Part shown: piece after piece, positions 27,775-34,467 of the stretch
Layout of the letters: every line of letters starts with the position of its first letter
How positions within the stretch are numbered: the first letter of the stretch is position 1
DNA from: JAEZDR01 sp039811185
GTDB taxonomy: Bacteria; Bacteroidota; Bacteroidia; Chitinophagales; Chitinophagaceae
Assembly (NCBI GenBank): GCA_039811185.1
Contig: JBDHYF010000008.1
Coordinates: 1-64,000, forward strand
DNA: 64,000 nt
Direction: 5' to 3'
Notes under the pieces: model-generated
The model's input: the letters and a program-made list of their open reading frames with translations, nothing else
Told to the model about the DNA's origin: nothing
The model's database searches: none
Translations under genes and position numbers: made by a program

Positions 27775-27989
27775 GTATTTTCAAACGCCATTCCATTGAA
27801 AAATACACGCCATTATGACTGTTGCATAGTTCCTGATGCGACATATCGACACAAATCAACATTATTTTCCTGCAAAACGAGCATCGGTAGGCAGAAGAGC
27901 GAGATATTTCTCGCGAGGCAATGATCCGGGATCGAACAGAACCCGAAGGGTTCCAATATTTATAGAAAATGAACGTGTACGATCGTTCA
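27775..27989. promoter_or_regulatory. Hairpin-rich region between hsp20 and the Ric-fusion gene
   Basis: The 347-bp divergent gap holds no convincing gene but four inverted repeats. They are GTATTTTC/GAAAAATAC (27775-27782, 27798-27806), GCGAGA-TATT-TCTCGC (27899-27914), GAACCC-GAA-GGGTTC (27939-27953) and TGAACG-N8-CGTTCA (27970-27989). On the minus strand they fall upstream of hsp20 and could form leader RNA structure or operators. The first would sit just 5' of the hsp20 ribosome-binding site. Confidence 0.4.
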
Positions 27990-28042
27990 ACTCCCAACAA
28001 ATTACCGCCTCACCCAAACAAAATCCGAAATTTTTCCGGAAC

Positions 28043-28056
28043 CTGACGTATGTCAG
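28043..28056 (+). promoter_or_regulatory. CTGAC-N4-GTCAG dyad, candidate Crp/Fnr-family operator
   Basis: CTGAC (28043-28047), spacer GTAT, GTCAG (28052-28056) is a perfect 14-bp dyad. The half-site TGAC with GTCA at 4-bp spacing fits Crp/Fnr-family sites, including NO-responsive Dnr/NnrR types. If the -7 element is TACTTTTA at 28078-28085 and transcription starts near 28092, the dyad centre is at about -42, where class II activators bind. Confidence 0.5.
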
Positions 28057-28062
28057 TTTCCA

Positions 28063-28086
28063 ATAAAAGTATTTAAGTACTTTTAT
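28063..28086 (+). promoter_or_regulatory. Perfect 9-bp inverted repeat overlapping the candidate -7 box
   Basis: ATAAAAGTA (28063-28071) is repeated inverted as TACTTTTAT (28078-28086) around TTTAAG. The right arm contains TACTTTTA, close to the TAnnTTTG -7 element. A protein bound here would cover the promoter, so it is a candidate repressor site for the Ric-fusion gene, for example for the Rrf2 regulator encoded downstream. Confidence 0.45.
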
Positions 28087-28101
28087 TCAAAATTAGTAAA
28101 C

Positions 28102-29325
28102 ATGCAAACAATGGAGAGTTTATTTGTTCCCGCTCTTGCGCCCGCAATGAAGCATCCCACAGTACTTAAGAAATTCGATTCCCTCGCCGTTGGCGAATCT
28201 TTTCTGCTGATAAACGATCACGATCCCATTCCGCTTTTTTACGAGATGAAAGCTGAAAAAGGAGAAATCTTCGACTGGCATAAGGTAGAGGATGGTCCTG
28301 AAGTTTGGAAGGTTGAAATAACCAAAACAGCCGAGCCGGCCGGAAAAGCGCCCGCTTCATTCGATAACGCTGCGAAAAAAGGAAGTGATGTATACGAACT
28401 GAATGTAACATTACTTGAGCCGCGCAGAAAACATCCTACCATCTTCGAACATTTCGACGCGCTAAGAGAAGGCGAATCATTTAAGATATTAAACGATCAC
28501 GACCCCAAACCTCTATATTATCAGATGCTTGGCGAGAGAGGAAATATCTTTCACTGGCAATATCTTGAAAAGGGCCCTCAGTGGTGGCGCGTACTCATCA
28601 CTAAAAATGATGGCAATACTGAAACTCTGGGCGAAATAGCCACCAAAGACCTTCGCAAAGCAGAAATATTTAAAAAGTATGGCCTCGATTTCTGTTGCGG
28701 TGGAAAGAAAACCGTGCGCGAGGCATGTGCGGAAAAAGGAATCGACGCAACCAAAGTGGAAGAAGAGCTGCAAAGCGCCGATAAAAATCCGGTGATGAGG
28801 CCGCTTCCGTACAACGACTGGAGCCTCGATTTTTTGGCTGACTATATCGTAAACACACACCATAGCTACGTAAGAAAAACCATTCCTGAACTAAGGATGT
28901 ATGCAGCAAAAGTGGCACGCGTACACGGCGCTCAGCATCCCGAACTACTCACGATTCACCAGCTTGTAGAGGCAATTTGCGCAGAACTTGCCGAACACAT
29001 GGTAAAAGAAGAAGAAGTGCTTTTCCCATTTGTGAAAACATTGGTGTCGGCAAAAAAACTCGGCGAGCCCAAACCCAAAGCAGGATTCGGTTCCGTAAAC
29101 AATCCGGTTAGCATGATGGAACACGAACACGAAGTAGTGGGTAAAAGTTTGGAGCAGGCGCGTATGTTCAGCCGGAACTATGCCGTACCGGCCGATGCCT
29201 GTGCCAGCTACAAATTGTTCTTTAAAATGATGGAAGAATTCGAAAGCGATTTATTCACCCATATTCACTTAGAAAACAACATTCTTTTTCCCAAAGCAAT
29301 TCAGATGGAAAAAGAGTGGCAATAA
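28102..29325 (+). CDS. DUF2249-DUF2249-Ric fusion: di-iron Fe-S cluster repair protein
   Basis: The 407-residue cytosolic protein has three parts. Two DUF2249 repeats (about 15-76 and 110-168) share LKKFDSLAVGESFLLINDHDP and ILNDHDPKPLYYQM. An ScdA_N domain (180-230) carries DFCCGG with Cys198-Cys199. A hemerythrin-like domain (240-400) has His254, H299xxxE303, His341/343 and H387xxxE391, matching the di-iron ligands of YtfE/Ric. Ric proteins repair Fe-S clusters damaged by NO or peroxide. The duplicated N-terminal domain is unusual; a related pair occurs in a protein two genes downstream. Start could be Met1 or Met4. A hairpin follows the gene. Confidence 0.9.
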   Translation: MQTMESLFVPALAPAMKHPTVLKKFDSLAVGESFLLINDHDPIPLFYEMKAEKGEIFDWHKVEDGPEVWKVEITKTAEPAGKAPASFDNAAKKGSDVYELNVTLLEPRRKHPTIFEHFDALREGESFKILNDHDPKPLYYQMLGERGNIFHWQYLEKGPQWWRVLITKNDGNTETLGEIATKDLRKAEIFKKYGLDFCCGGKKTVREACAEKGIDATKVEEELQSADKNPVMRPLPYNDWSLDFLADYIVNTHHSYVRKTIPELRMYAAKVARVHGAQHPELLTIHQLVEAICAELAEHMVKEEEVLFPFVKTLVSAKKLGEPKPKAGFGSVNNPVSMMEHEHEVVGKSLEQARMFSRNYAVPADACASYKLFFKMMEEFESDLFTHIHLENNILFPKAIQMEKEWQ

Positions 29326-29332
29326 ACCCTCC

Positions 29333-29364
29333 GCTAAAGCCCGCTCAGGGCTTTAGCTTTTTTT
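29333..29364 (+). terminator. Terminator after the Ric-fusion gene
   Basis: GCTAAAGCCC (29333-29342) pairs perfectly with GGGCTTTAGC (29348-29357) around GCTCA, followed by seven T residues. Only 24 bp remain to the next start codon, too few for a full promoter, so the downstream operon probably depends on readthrough of this hairpin or on a promoter overlapping it. Confidence 0.85.
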
Positions 29365-29388
29365 CGGTATTACCTAAACTTTACATTT

Positions 29389-30705
29389 ATGGAAATTCCA
29401 GCAAAACAAAATCATCAAAAGCGCGTGGTTATTGTCGGCGCAGGATTCGCCGGCCTTTCACTCGCAAAAAAGCTTTCTTCCCAGTATTTTCAGGTTGTAC
29501 TGCTCGACCGCAACAACTATCATCAGTTTCAGCCTTTGCTATATCAGGTTGCTATGGCGGGCCTCGAACCGAGCAGTATCAGCTTCCCGCTCCGTAAAAT
29601 CTTTCAGCACAAAAAGCACGTCGTAATTCGTATTGCAGAAGTGCTTCAGATAAAACCCGAAACGCGTGAAGTGGAAACATCCATCGGCAACATCGGCTAC
29701 GACTACCTCGTGCTGGCCAGTGGCGCTACCACAAATTATTTCGGAATGAAGAACCTTGAACAACATGCATTCTCTATGAAGTCGGTTTCCGAAGCCCTTC
29801 TGTTGCGCAACACACTTTTACAGAACTATGAAAAAGCCGTAAACACTTCCGACGAAAACCAAAAATCAGCCCTCCTGAACATTGTGGTGGTAGGCGGCGG
29901 CCCAACAGGTGTAGAACTTGCGGGCGCCATTGCCGAGCTCCGCGATAACATCTTGCCAAAAGATTATCCCGAGCTCAATTTTAATTTGATGAAAATTTAT
30001 CTGATGGAGGCCGCACCCCGCCTGCTGAACGGCATGGGCGAAGCATCGGGAAAAAAGGTGGAAAACTATCTCTCCAACCTTGGCGTAACCGTAAAATGCA
30101 GTACCTCCGTGAAAGACTATAATGGAACAGATGTGCTGCTCAACAACAACACAGTAATTAAAAGCAACTGCCTTATTTGGGCGGCTGGCGTTAAAGGAAA
30201 TGCTCCGGCAGGGCTTCCCGATTCGAAAACCATCAACAACAGGCTAACCGTAGATGAATACAGTAAGTTAGAGGGATATAACGACATTTTCGTTGTCGGC
30301 GATCTTGCTGCGATGACCGACCGCCATACACAAAAGTTCTTTCCTCAGGTAGCGCCGGTGGCAATGCAACAAGCTGCTTTGCTGGCAAAGAACCTGCATG
30401 CAATGCAGCGAAACGCTCCGCTGAAACCCTTCAAATATTTTGATAAAGGAACGATGGCAACTGTGGGCCGAAACCTGGCAGTTGCAGAAATTGGAGGCCT
30501 GAAACTAAAAGGTATTGTTGCCTGGATGGTGTGGATGTTTGTGCACCTGATGTCGATAATCGGCGTGAAAAACAAAATCTTTGTACTGATTAACTGGGTA
30601 TGGCAATATTTTACGTACGACCAATCGCTGCGCCTGATTATTCATCCCACAAACAAAAAAGAACGTGCGCCCAAAGTGCATACAAAATCGGTGATAGCCG
30701 CATAA
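29389..30705 (+). CDS. Type II NADH dehydrogenase (NDH-2)-like flavoprotein
   Basis: The 438-residue FAD/NAD(P)-dependent oxidoreductase has an FAD-binding GAGFAGLSLAKKL near residue 17 and an NAD-binding VVGGGPTGVELAGAIAEL near 165. A second FAD segment is NDIFVVGDLAAM near 300. The C-terminus is hydrophobic and amphipathic (WMVWMFVHLMSIIGVKNK), as in peripheral membrane NDH-2 enzymes that pass electrons from NADH to quinone without proton pumping. Context in a NO-stress operon suggests supply of electrons to the globin or membrane oxidoreductase. First gene of a seven-gene run. Confidence 0.9.
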   Translation: MEIPAKQNHQKRVVIVGAGFAGLSLAKKLSSQYFQVVLLDRNNYHQFQPLLYQVAMAGLEPSSISFPLRKIFQHKKHVVIRIAEVLQIKPETREVETSIGNIGYDYLVLASGATTNYFGMKNLEQHAFSMKSVSEALLLRNTLLQNYEKAVNTSDENQKSALLNIVVVGGGPTGVELAGAIAELRDNILPKDYPELNFNLMKIYLMEAAPRLLNGMGEASGKKVENYLSNLGVTVKCSTSVKDYNGTDVLLNNNTVIKSNCLIWAAGVKGNAPAGLPDSKTINNRLTVDEYSKLEGYNDIFVVGDLAAMTDRHTQKFFPQVAPVAMQQAALLAKNLHAMQRNAPLKPFKYFDKGTMATVGRNLAVAEIGGLKLKGIVAWMVWMFVHLMSIIGVKNKIFVLINWVWQYFTYDQSLRLIIHPTNKKERAPKVHTKSVIAA

Positions 30706-30713
30706 ACATTGCT

Positions 30714-31535
30714 ATGGAAATTTCTGGAAAAACAAAAATTGCGCAACTGCTGAAGGAGAATCCCGCAGCGCTCGATGCAATTGTAAGTATCAGCTCAAAG
30801 TTTGAAAAGCTGCGCAATCCGCTATTGAGGCGAGTTATGGCGCCCCGAACCACCATAGAAACGGCTGCAAAGATGGGCGGATGCTCGGTTGCTGACTTCT
30901 TCGATAAGTTGCGGCCGCTCGGCTTTTCCGCTTCGGCCACCGCTGCCGACGATACCCCTGCAACCAACAAGCCGATTCCCTCATTTATTGCTTCCTTAAA
31001 GCAGGAAGATGTACTTGTTTTTGATGTGCGCCCAATCATCGCAGACGGCGACGACCCTCTGAAGCTGATTATGGAAAAGATTGCCGCCATTAGTGCAGGA
31101 CAGGCACTGAAAATTATCAACTCCTTCGAGCCGCTGCCATTGATGTTGCTGTTGGAGAAAAAAGGATTTCAGGTGTATGTGGAGCAAACCGCTGATGAAG
31201 TGTTCTTCACTTATTTTTACAAACCCCAAGGCCTCTCAAGCAACGATGCTTTGCCGGCGGTGGAAACATCCGGCGACTGGTCCGCGGTACTGAACCGTTT
31301 CTCCGGAAACCTTGTAACCATCGACGTCCGCGAGCTTGAAATGCCCGGTCCGATGATGAAAATTTTAGAAACCATACACACGCTTGCACCACAACAGGCA
31401 CTCTTCGTTCATCACAAAAGAGTTCCGGTTTTTCTTTTGCCCGAGCTGGCAGAAAGAGGGATGGACTACCGCATCAACACCATTGCCGAGGGCGACGTGA
31501 AGATGCTGATATATCATAAAAAACCAGGCAAATGA
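30714..31535 (+). CDS. DUF1858-DUF2249-DUF2249 protein
   Basis: The 273-residue cytosolic protein starts with a DUF1858-like helical domain (1-70: KTKIAQLLKENPAALDAIVS, then TTIETAAKMGGCSV), the same fold as ScdA_N. Two DUF2249 repeats follow (about 98-170, VLVFDVRPI, and 199-268, LVTIDVRELEMPGPMMKILE). Cys57 is the only cysteine, so the paired Cys of Ric is missing and no hemerythrin domain follows. It looks like the Ric fusion without its iron domain, possibly a partner protein. The ATG at 30714 is chosen because the longer opening lies inside the preceding gene. Its end overlaps the next start by 4 bp. Confidence 0.85.
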   Translation: MEISGKTKIAQLLKENPAALDAIVSISSKFEKLRNPLLRRVMAPRTTIETAAKMGGCSVADFFDKLRPLGFSASATAADDTPATNKPIPSFIASLKQEDVLVFDVRPIIADGDDPLKLIMEKIAAISAGQALKIINSFEPLPLMLLLEKKGFQVYVEQTADEVFFTYFYKPQGLSSNDALPAVETSGDWSAVLNRFSGNLVTIDVRELEMPGPMMKILETIHTLAPQQALFVHHKRVPVFLLPELAERGMDYRINTIAEGDVKMLIYHKKPGK

Positions 31536-32809
31536 TTACCGCACCGCGAGGCATACAAACCAACACAACGCACAAGGTGGTATTACCTTTTTACGGGTAT
31601 GCTTCCCTTGCATTTTTGGTTGCAACGGTGCTGCTGTTGGTGCACTCGGGTTCGGTTAGCGGGCACTATTTTCAGCCGGTTAACCTTGCCATCGTGCACA
31701 CCATGGCTTTAGGCTGGGGCACGATGATTATTTTGGGCGCAAGTCATCAGTTGGTGCCGGTGCTGATTGAAGCGTCATTGCACAGCACTACGCTTGCACA
31801 TCTTTCATTTTGGTTTGCTGCGGTGGGTATTCCCATGCTCGTATATGGTTTTTATACATTTCAGCTCGGCTTAATTGCCATTAGCGGCGCTGTGTGCGTC
31901 AACATTGCCGTGGGGTTGTACATTGCCAACCTCCTGTTAAGCCTTAAGCGCGCAAGGTCTGAAAATGTACACGCAAGCTTTGTGGTGGCAGCATCGGTTT
32001 GGCTGTTGCTAACCACCCTCACCGGGCTATTGTTGCTGCTGAATTTCACCTATGTTTTTCTTCCGGAAAATTCACTCCATTATCTTTCGCTTCATGCTCA
32101 TCTCGGCATTATCGGATGGTTTCTGTTGCTCGTGGTGGGTGTGGGTTCGCGGTTGGTACCCATGTTCCTGATTTCGAAGTACACGAACGACAAACTGCTG
32201 TGGGCAATTTTTTGGATCATAAACATTTCGCTGCTTGTTTTCGTAATTGTGTTTCTCTACAAACTGTCGGCTGTTGTTCATCTTGTACCGGCAGGCGGCG
32301 TTTTCATCAGCATTGCAGGCTTTGCCTTTTTCTGCTATAAAGCATATAAGGAAAGAATTCGCAAAAAGATTGATGAACAGATGCGGCTTTCGTTATTGTC
32401 GGTTTTAATGATGGCAATACCGCTCATTTTTCTGATCGCGATTGTTTTACTCATTGTTTTCACAAATGCCGACAGCAGCCTTGTGCTCACATACGGTTTC
32501 TCCGTTTTCTTTGGATGGATCACCGCAATCATATTTGGCATGACATTTAAAACACTGCCCTTTATTATTTGGAATAAAATATACTCTCCGAAAGCAGGAC
32601 TGGGCAGCACACCGAATCCGAAAGACTTATTTCATGCAGGTGTGTTTACAGTTATGACGCTGGCCTATCTTTCCGGATTTTTGTTGTTTATCATTGGGGT
32701 TCTAATGAAGGTGTCGGCATTCATTTCGGGTGCAGCTTTGTTGTTATTTGCCGCCGCAGTTTTATACAACTGGAATGTGATGAAGATGTTGTTTAAAAAA
32801 AGTAAATGA
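31532..32809 (+). CDS. Polytopic membrane protein resembling heme-copper oxidase subunit I / NnrS
   Basis: The 425-residue protein has about 12 membrane helices. Histidines lie in helices: His56 (AIVHTMALGWG), His72 (GASHQLVPV), His188 and His190 (SLHAHLGIIGWFLLL). The H-x-H-x-x-x-G-W pattern recalls cbb3/NorB-like subunit I relatives, and GMTFKTLPFIIW is another conserved-looking point. At 425 residues it is shorter than true oxidase subunit I, and the full set of heme b/b3-Cu(B) histidines cannot be assigned. It may be an NO-handling or heme protein. It overlaps both neighbours by 4 bp (ATGA), showing tight coupling. Confidence 0.7.
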   Translation: MITAPRGIQTNTTHKVVLPFYGYASLAFLVATVLLLVHSGSVSGHYFQPVNLAIVHTMALGWGTMIILGASHQLVPVLIEASLHSTTLAHLSFWFAAVGIPMLVYGFYTFQLGLIAISGAVCVNIAVGLYIANLLLSLKRARSENVHASFVVAASVWLLLTTLTGLLLLLNFTYVFLPENSLHYLSLHAHLGIIGWFLLLVVGVGSRLVPMFLISKYTNDKLLWAIFWIINISLLVFVIVFLYKLSAVVHLVPAGGVFISIAGFAFFCYKAYKERIRKKIDEQMRLSLLSVLMMAIPLIFLIAIVLLIVFTNADSSLVLTYGFSVFFGWITAIIFGMTFKTLPFIIWNKIYSPKAGLGSTPNPKDLFHAGVFTVMTLAYLSGFLLFIIGVLMKVSAFISGAALLLFAAAVLYNWNVMKMLFKKSK

Positions 32810-33126
32810 TGGACATTATTACCAACGATAAAGCGCGCTGCGAACAAGCGCTCATTGCACTAAAAAATGTGATCGACCCCGAGATAGGGTTAAACATTGT
32901 TGACCTTGGACTGATTTATCAGATCGATTTTGATGTAAGGGAAGTAATCATGGCGATGACGCTGACCACACAATTCTGTCCTATGGGCAGCAGTATCCGC
33001 TCCGGTGCCGAACGCGCCTTGCAGTCAGCGTTTGAGGGCGATACGATTACCGTAAATTTGGTGTTTCAACCGCCATGGAACCAGAGCCGGATTTCGGAAG
33101 AAGGGCGTAATTTTTTAAACGGGTAA
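32806..33126 (+). CDS. DUF59/MIP18 family Fe-S cluster assembly protein
   Basis: The 106-residue protein has the MIP18 hallmarks DPEIGLNIVDLGLIY (24-38) and TTQFCPMG with the conserved Cys58. Such proteins (SufT, PaaD, CIA2) help deliver or mature Fe-S clusters. Here it lies between a heme-type membrane protein and an Fe-S-dependent regulator, consistent with rebuilding clusters after NO damage. It overlaps the preceding gene by 4 bp and is 2 bp from the next. Confidence 0.9.
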   Translation: MMDIITNDKARCEQALIALKNVIDPEIGLNIVDLGLIYQIDFDVREVIMAMTLTTQFCPMGSSIRSGAERALQSAFEGDTITVNLVFQPPWNQSRISEEGRNFLNG

Positions 33127-33128
33127 GT

Positions 33129-33560
33129 ATGTTGAGCAGCACTTGTAAAACGGCCGTTAAGGCGGTTATATTTTTAGCCACAAAATTTGAAGCCGGCGAA
33201 AAAACCGGCATCAAGCAAATAGCGCAGCACATTTCTGCCAGCGAACATACGGTGGGGAAGATGTTGCAAATTTTAGTGCGTCATGGAGTCATTAACAGCA
33301 CGAAAGGGCCATCCGGAGGTTTTTATATTTCGCAACTGCAGCTTCAACAGCCGGTTATCAATATTGTGGAGGCGATAGACGGGCGATCGGTCTTTCACAG
33401 CTGCGGCCTCGGACTTAGCCGATGTTCGGCCTTGCATCCTTGCCCCATCCACAACGAGTATAAAGTGGCAAGAGATATTATTGAACAAATTTTTAAAACA
33501 AAGAAAATTGCCGATCTGTGCGAGCCCGTAAACAACGGCCTTGCATATTTATTTGGCTAA
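33129..33560 (+). CDS. Rrf2 family regulator, NsrR/IscR-like, with three cysteines
   Basis: The 143-residue repressor type has an N-terminal winged helix (GIKQIAQHISASEHTVGKMLQILVRHG, about 27-53, split motif) and wing STKGPSGGF. It has Cys92, Cys99 and Cys105 in the pattern C-x6-C-x5-C, matching the Fe-S ligand region of NsrR and IscR. NsrR senses NO by reaction with its cluster and derepresses NO-defence genes, which are exactly the neighbours here. Autoregulation of the operon is likely. Whether it binds a [2Fe-2S] or [4Fe-4S] cluster cannot be told from sequence. Confidence 0.9.
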   Translation: MLSSTCKTAVKAVIFLATKFEAGEKTGIKQIAQHISASEHTVGKMLQILVRHGVINSTKGPSGGFYISQLQLQQPVINIVEAIDGRSVFHSCGLGLSRCSALHPCPIHNEYKVARDIIEQIFKTKKIADLCEPVNNGLAYLFG

Positions 33561-33571
33561 ATTTGTAGGAT

Positions 33572-33964
33572 ATGCAACAGGATATTTTATCGCTCGACGA
33601 TGTAAAACTATTGGTGAACGACTTTTATGGAAAGGTGAGGGAAGACGTTTTACTCGGGCCGGTTTTCAACGATCGTATTCAGGATCGATGGCCACAGCAC
33701 CTTGCAAAAATGTATCAGTTTTGGGAAACCGTTTTGTTGGGAAATCATACCTATTTCGGCGCTCCTTTTCCTCCACACGCAAAACTGCCGGTTGATGCAA
33801 CGCATTTCAACCGCTGGCTGCAACTGTTTGAGGCTACCGTTGATGAACATTTTTCAGGAGAAGTTGCAGAAGAGGCAAAGTGGAGGGGCAGAAAAATGGC
33901 TGCCATATTTCAAACAAAAATTTCGCATTTCAACGCAAATCAAAGCAAAGAAAGCCTGATGTAA
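33572..33964 (+). CDS. Group III truncated hemoglobin
   Basis: The 130-residue protein matches group III (P) 2-on-2 globins: LVNDFYGKVREDVLLGPVF at the start (Tyr19 in the B-helix position), WPQHLAKMYQFWETVLLG, PPHAKLPV (His69) and the proximal heme ligand His78 in THFNRWLQLF. Such globins bind NO and O2 and, with a reductase, can oxidise NO to nitrate. The NDH-2-like flavoprotein encoded five genes upstream could supply electrons, which is an inference. The stop overlaps the start of the hemerythrin gene by one base. Confidence 0.95.
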   Translation: MQQDILSLDDVKLLVNDFYGKVREDVLLGPVFNDRIQDRWPQHLAKMYQFWETVLLGNHTYFGAPFPPHAKLPVDATHFNRWLQLFEATVDEHFSGEVAEEAKWRGRKMAAIFQTKISHFNANQSKESLM

Positions 33965-34449
33965 TGGATACAAACAAACCCATAAAACGGAGTGAATTTT
34001 TGTTGCCGCTGTCGCGGGATCATCATTTCAGTTTATTGTTTTCGTGGAAAATAAAGCAAGGCCTTCGTCACCAGGTGGACAACCAGCGCATCCAGAAGTA
34101 TGTTGCACACTTTTGGCAAACCCACATGCTGCAACACTTTCAGGAAGAAGAAGAGCTTTTGTTTACACATCATGCCGACGATTTGGTAACGCGTGCCGTT
34201 GCGGAGCACGGGGTAATTAAAAACCTGATTGAGGAAATTCTGAAACCCGGATATTCGGAGGCAAACGAAAAGCTGAAGGCCCTTACTGAAATGGTGGATG
34301 ACCACGTTCGTTACGAAGAGCGCATTTTGTTTCCCCACCTAGAACGAGAACTGCCTGACGACATCAAGAAAGCAATCGCCTCTCAACTCAATCAAAACCA
34401 TTCAAACGAAAATCCGGATAATTATCCCGACGAGTTTTGGAAAAAGTAG
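33964..34449 (+). CDS. Hemerythrin domain-containing protein
   Basis: The 161-residue protein is a single four-helix hemerythrin domain with His20-His21 (SRDHHFSLLF), H58-x3-E62 (QHFQEEEELLF), His82 (AEHGVI) and H114-x3-E118 (DDHVRYEERILFP). These are the ligands of a di-iron centre. It lacks the ScdA_N domain, so it is a binding or sensing protein rather than a full Ric. The start at 33964 is chosen because a frame opening upstream lies within the globin gene. It closes the NO-response operon; convergent creD follows 18 bp later. Confidence 0.9.
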   Translation: MDTNKPIKRSEFLLPLSRDHHFSLLFSWKIKQGLRHQVDNQRIQKYVAHFWQTHMLQHFQEEEELLFTHHADDLVTRAVAEHGVIKNLIEEILKPGYSEANEKLKALTEMVDDHVRYEERILFPHLERELPDDIKKAIASQLNQNHSNENPDNYPDEFWKK

Positions 34450-34467
34450 TTTAGCGTGCAACGATTC

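Noticed and set aside
27755..28000. Extended N-terminus for Hsp20 (82 extra residues)
   Set aside because: The extension is not similar to small heat shock proteins and would ignore the strong ribosome-binding site just before ATG at 27754.
33558..33565. TAAATTTG as an internal promoter for the globin gene
   Set aside because: It matches the -7 consensus but lies only 6 bp before the start codon and includes the Rrf2 stop region; no TTG lies at the right distance, so chance is more likely.
28102..34449. Idea that the NO island is a defence or toxin system
   Set aside because: Every recognisable domain fits NO, oxygen and iron-sulfur chemistry; no nuclease, toxin or phage-related domain is present.
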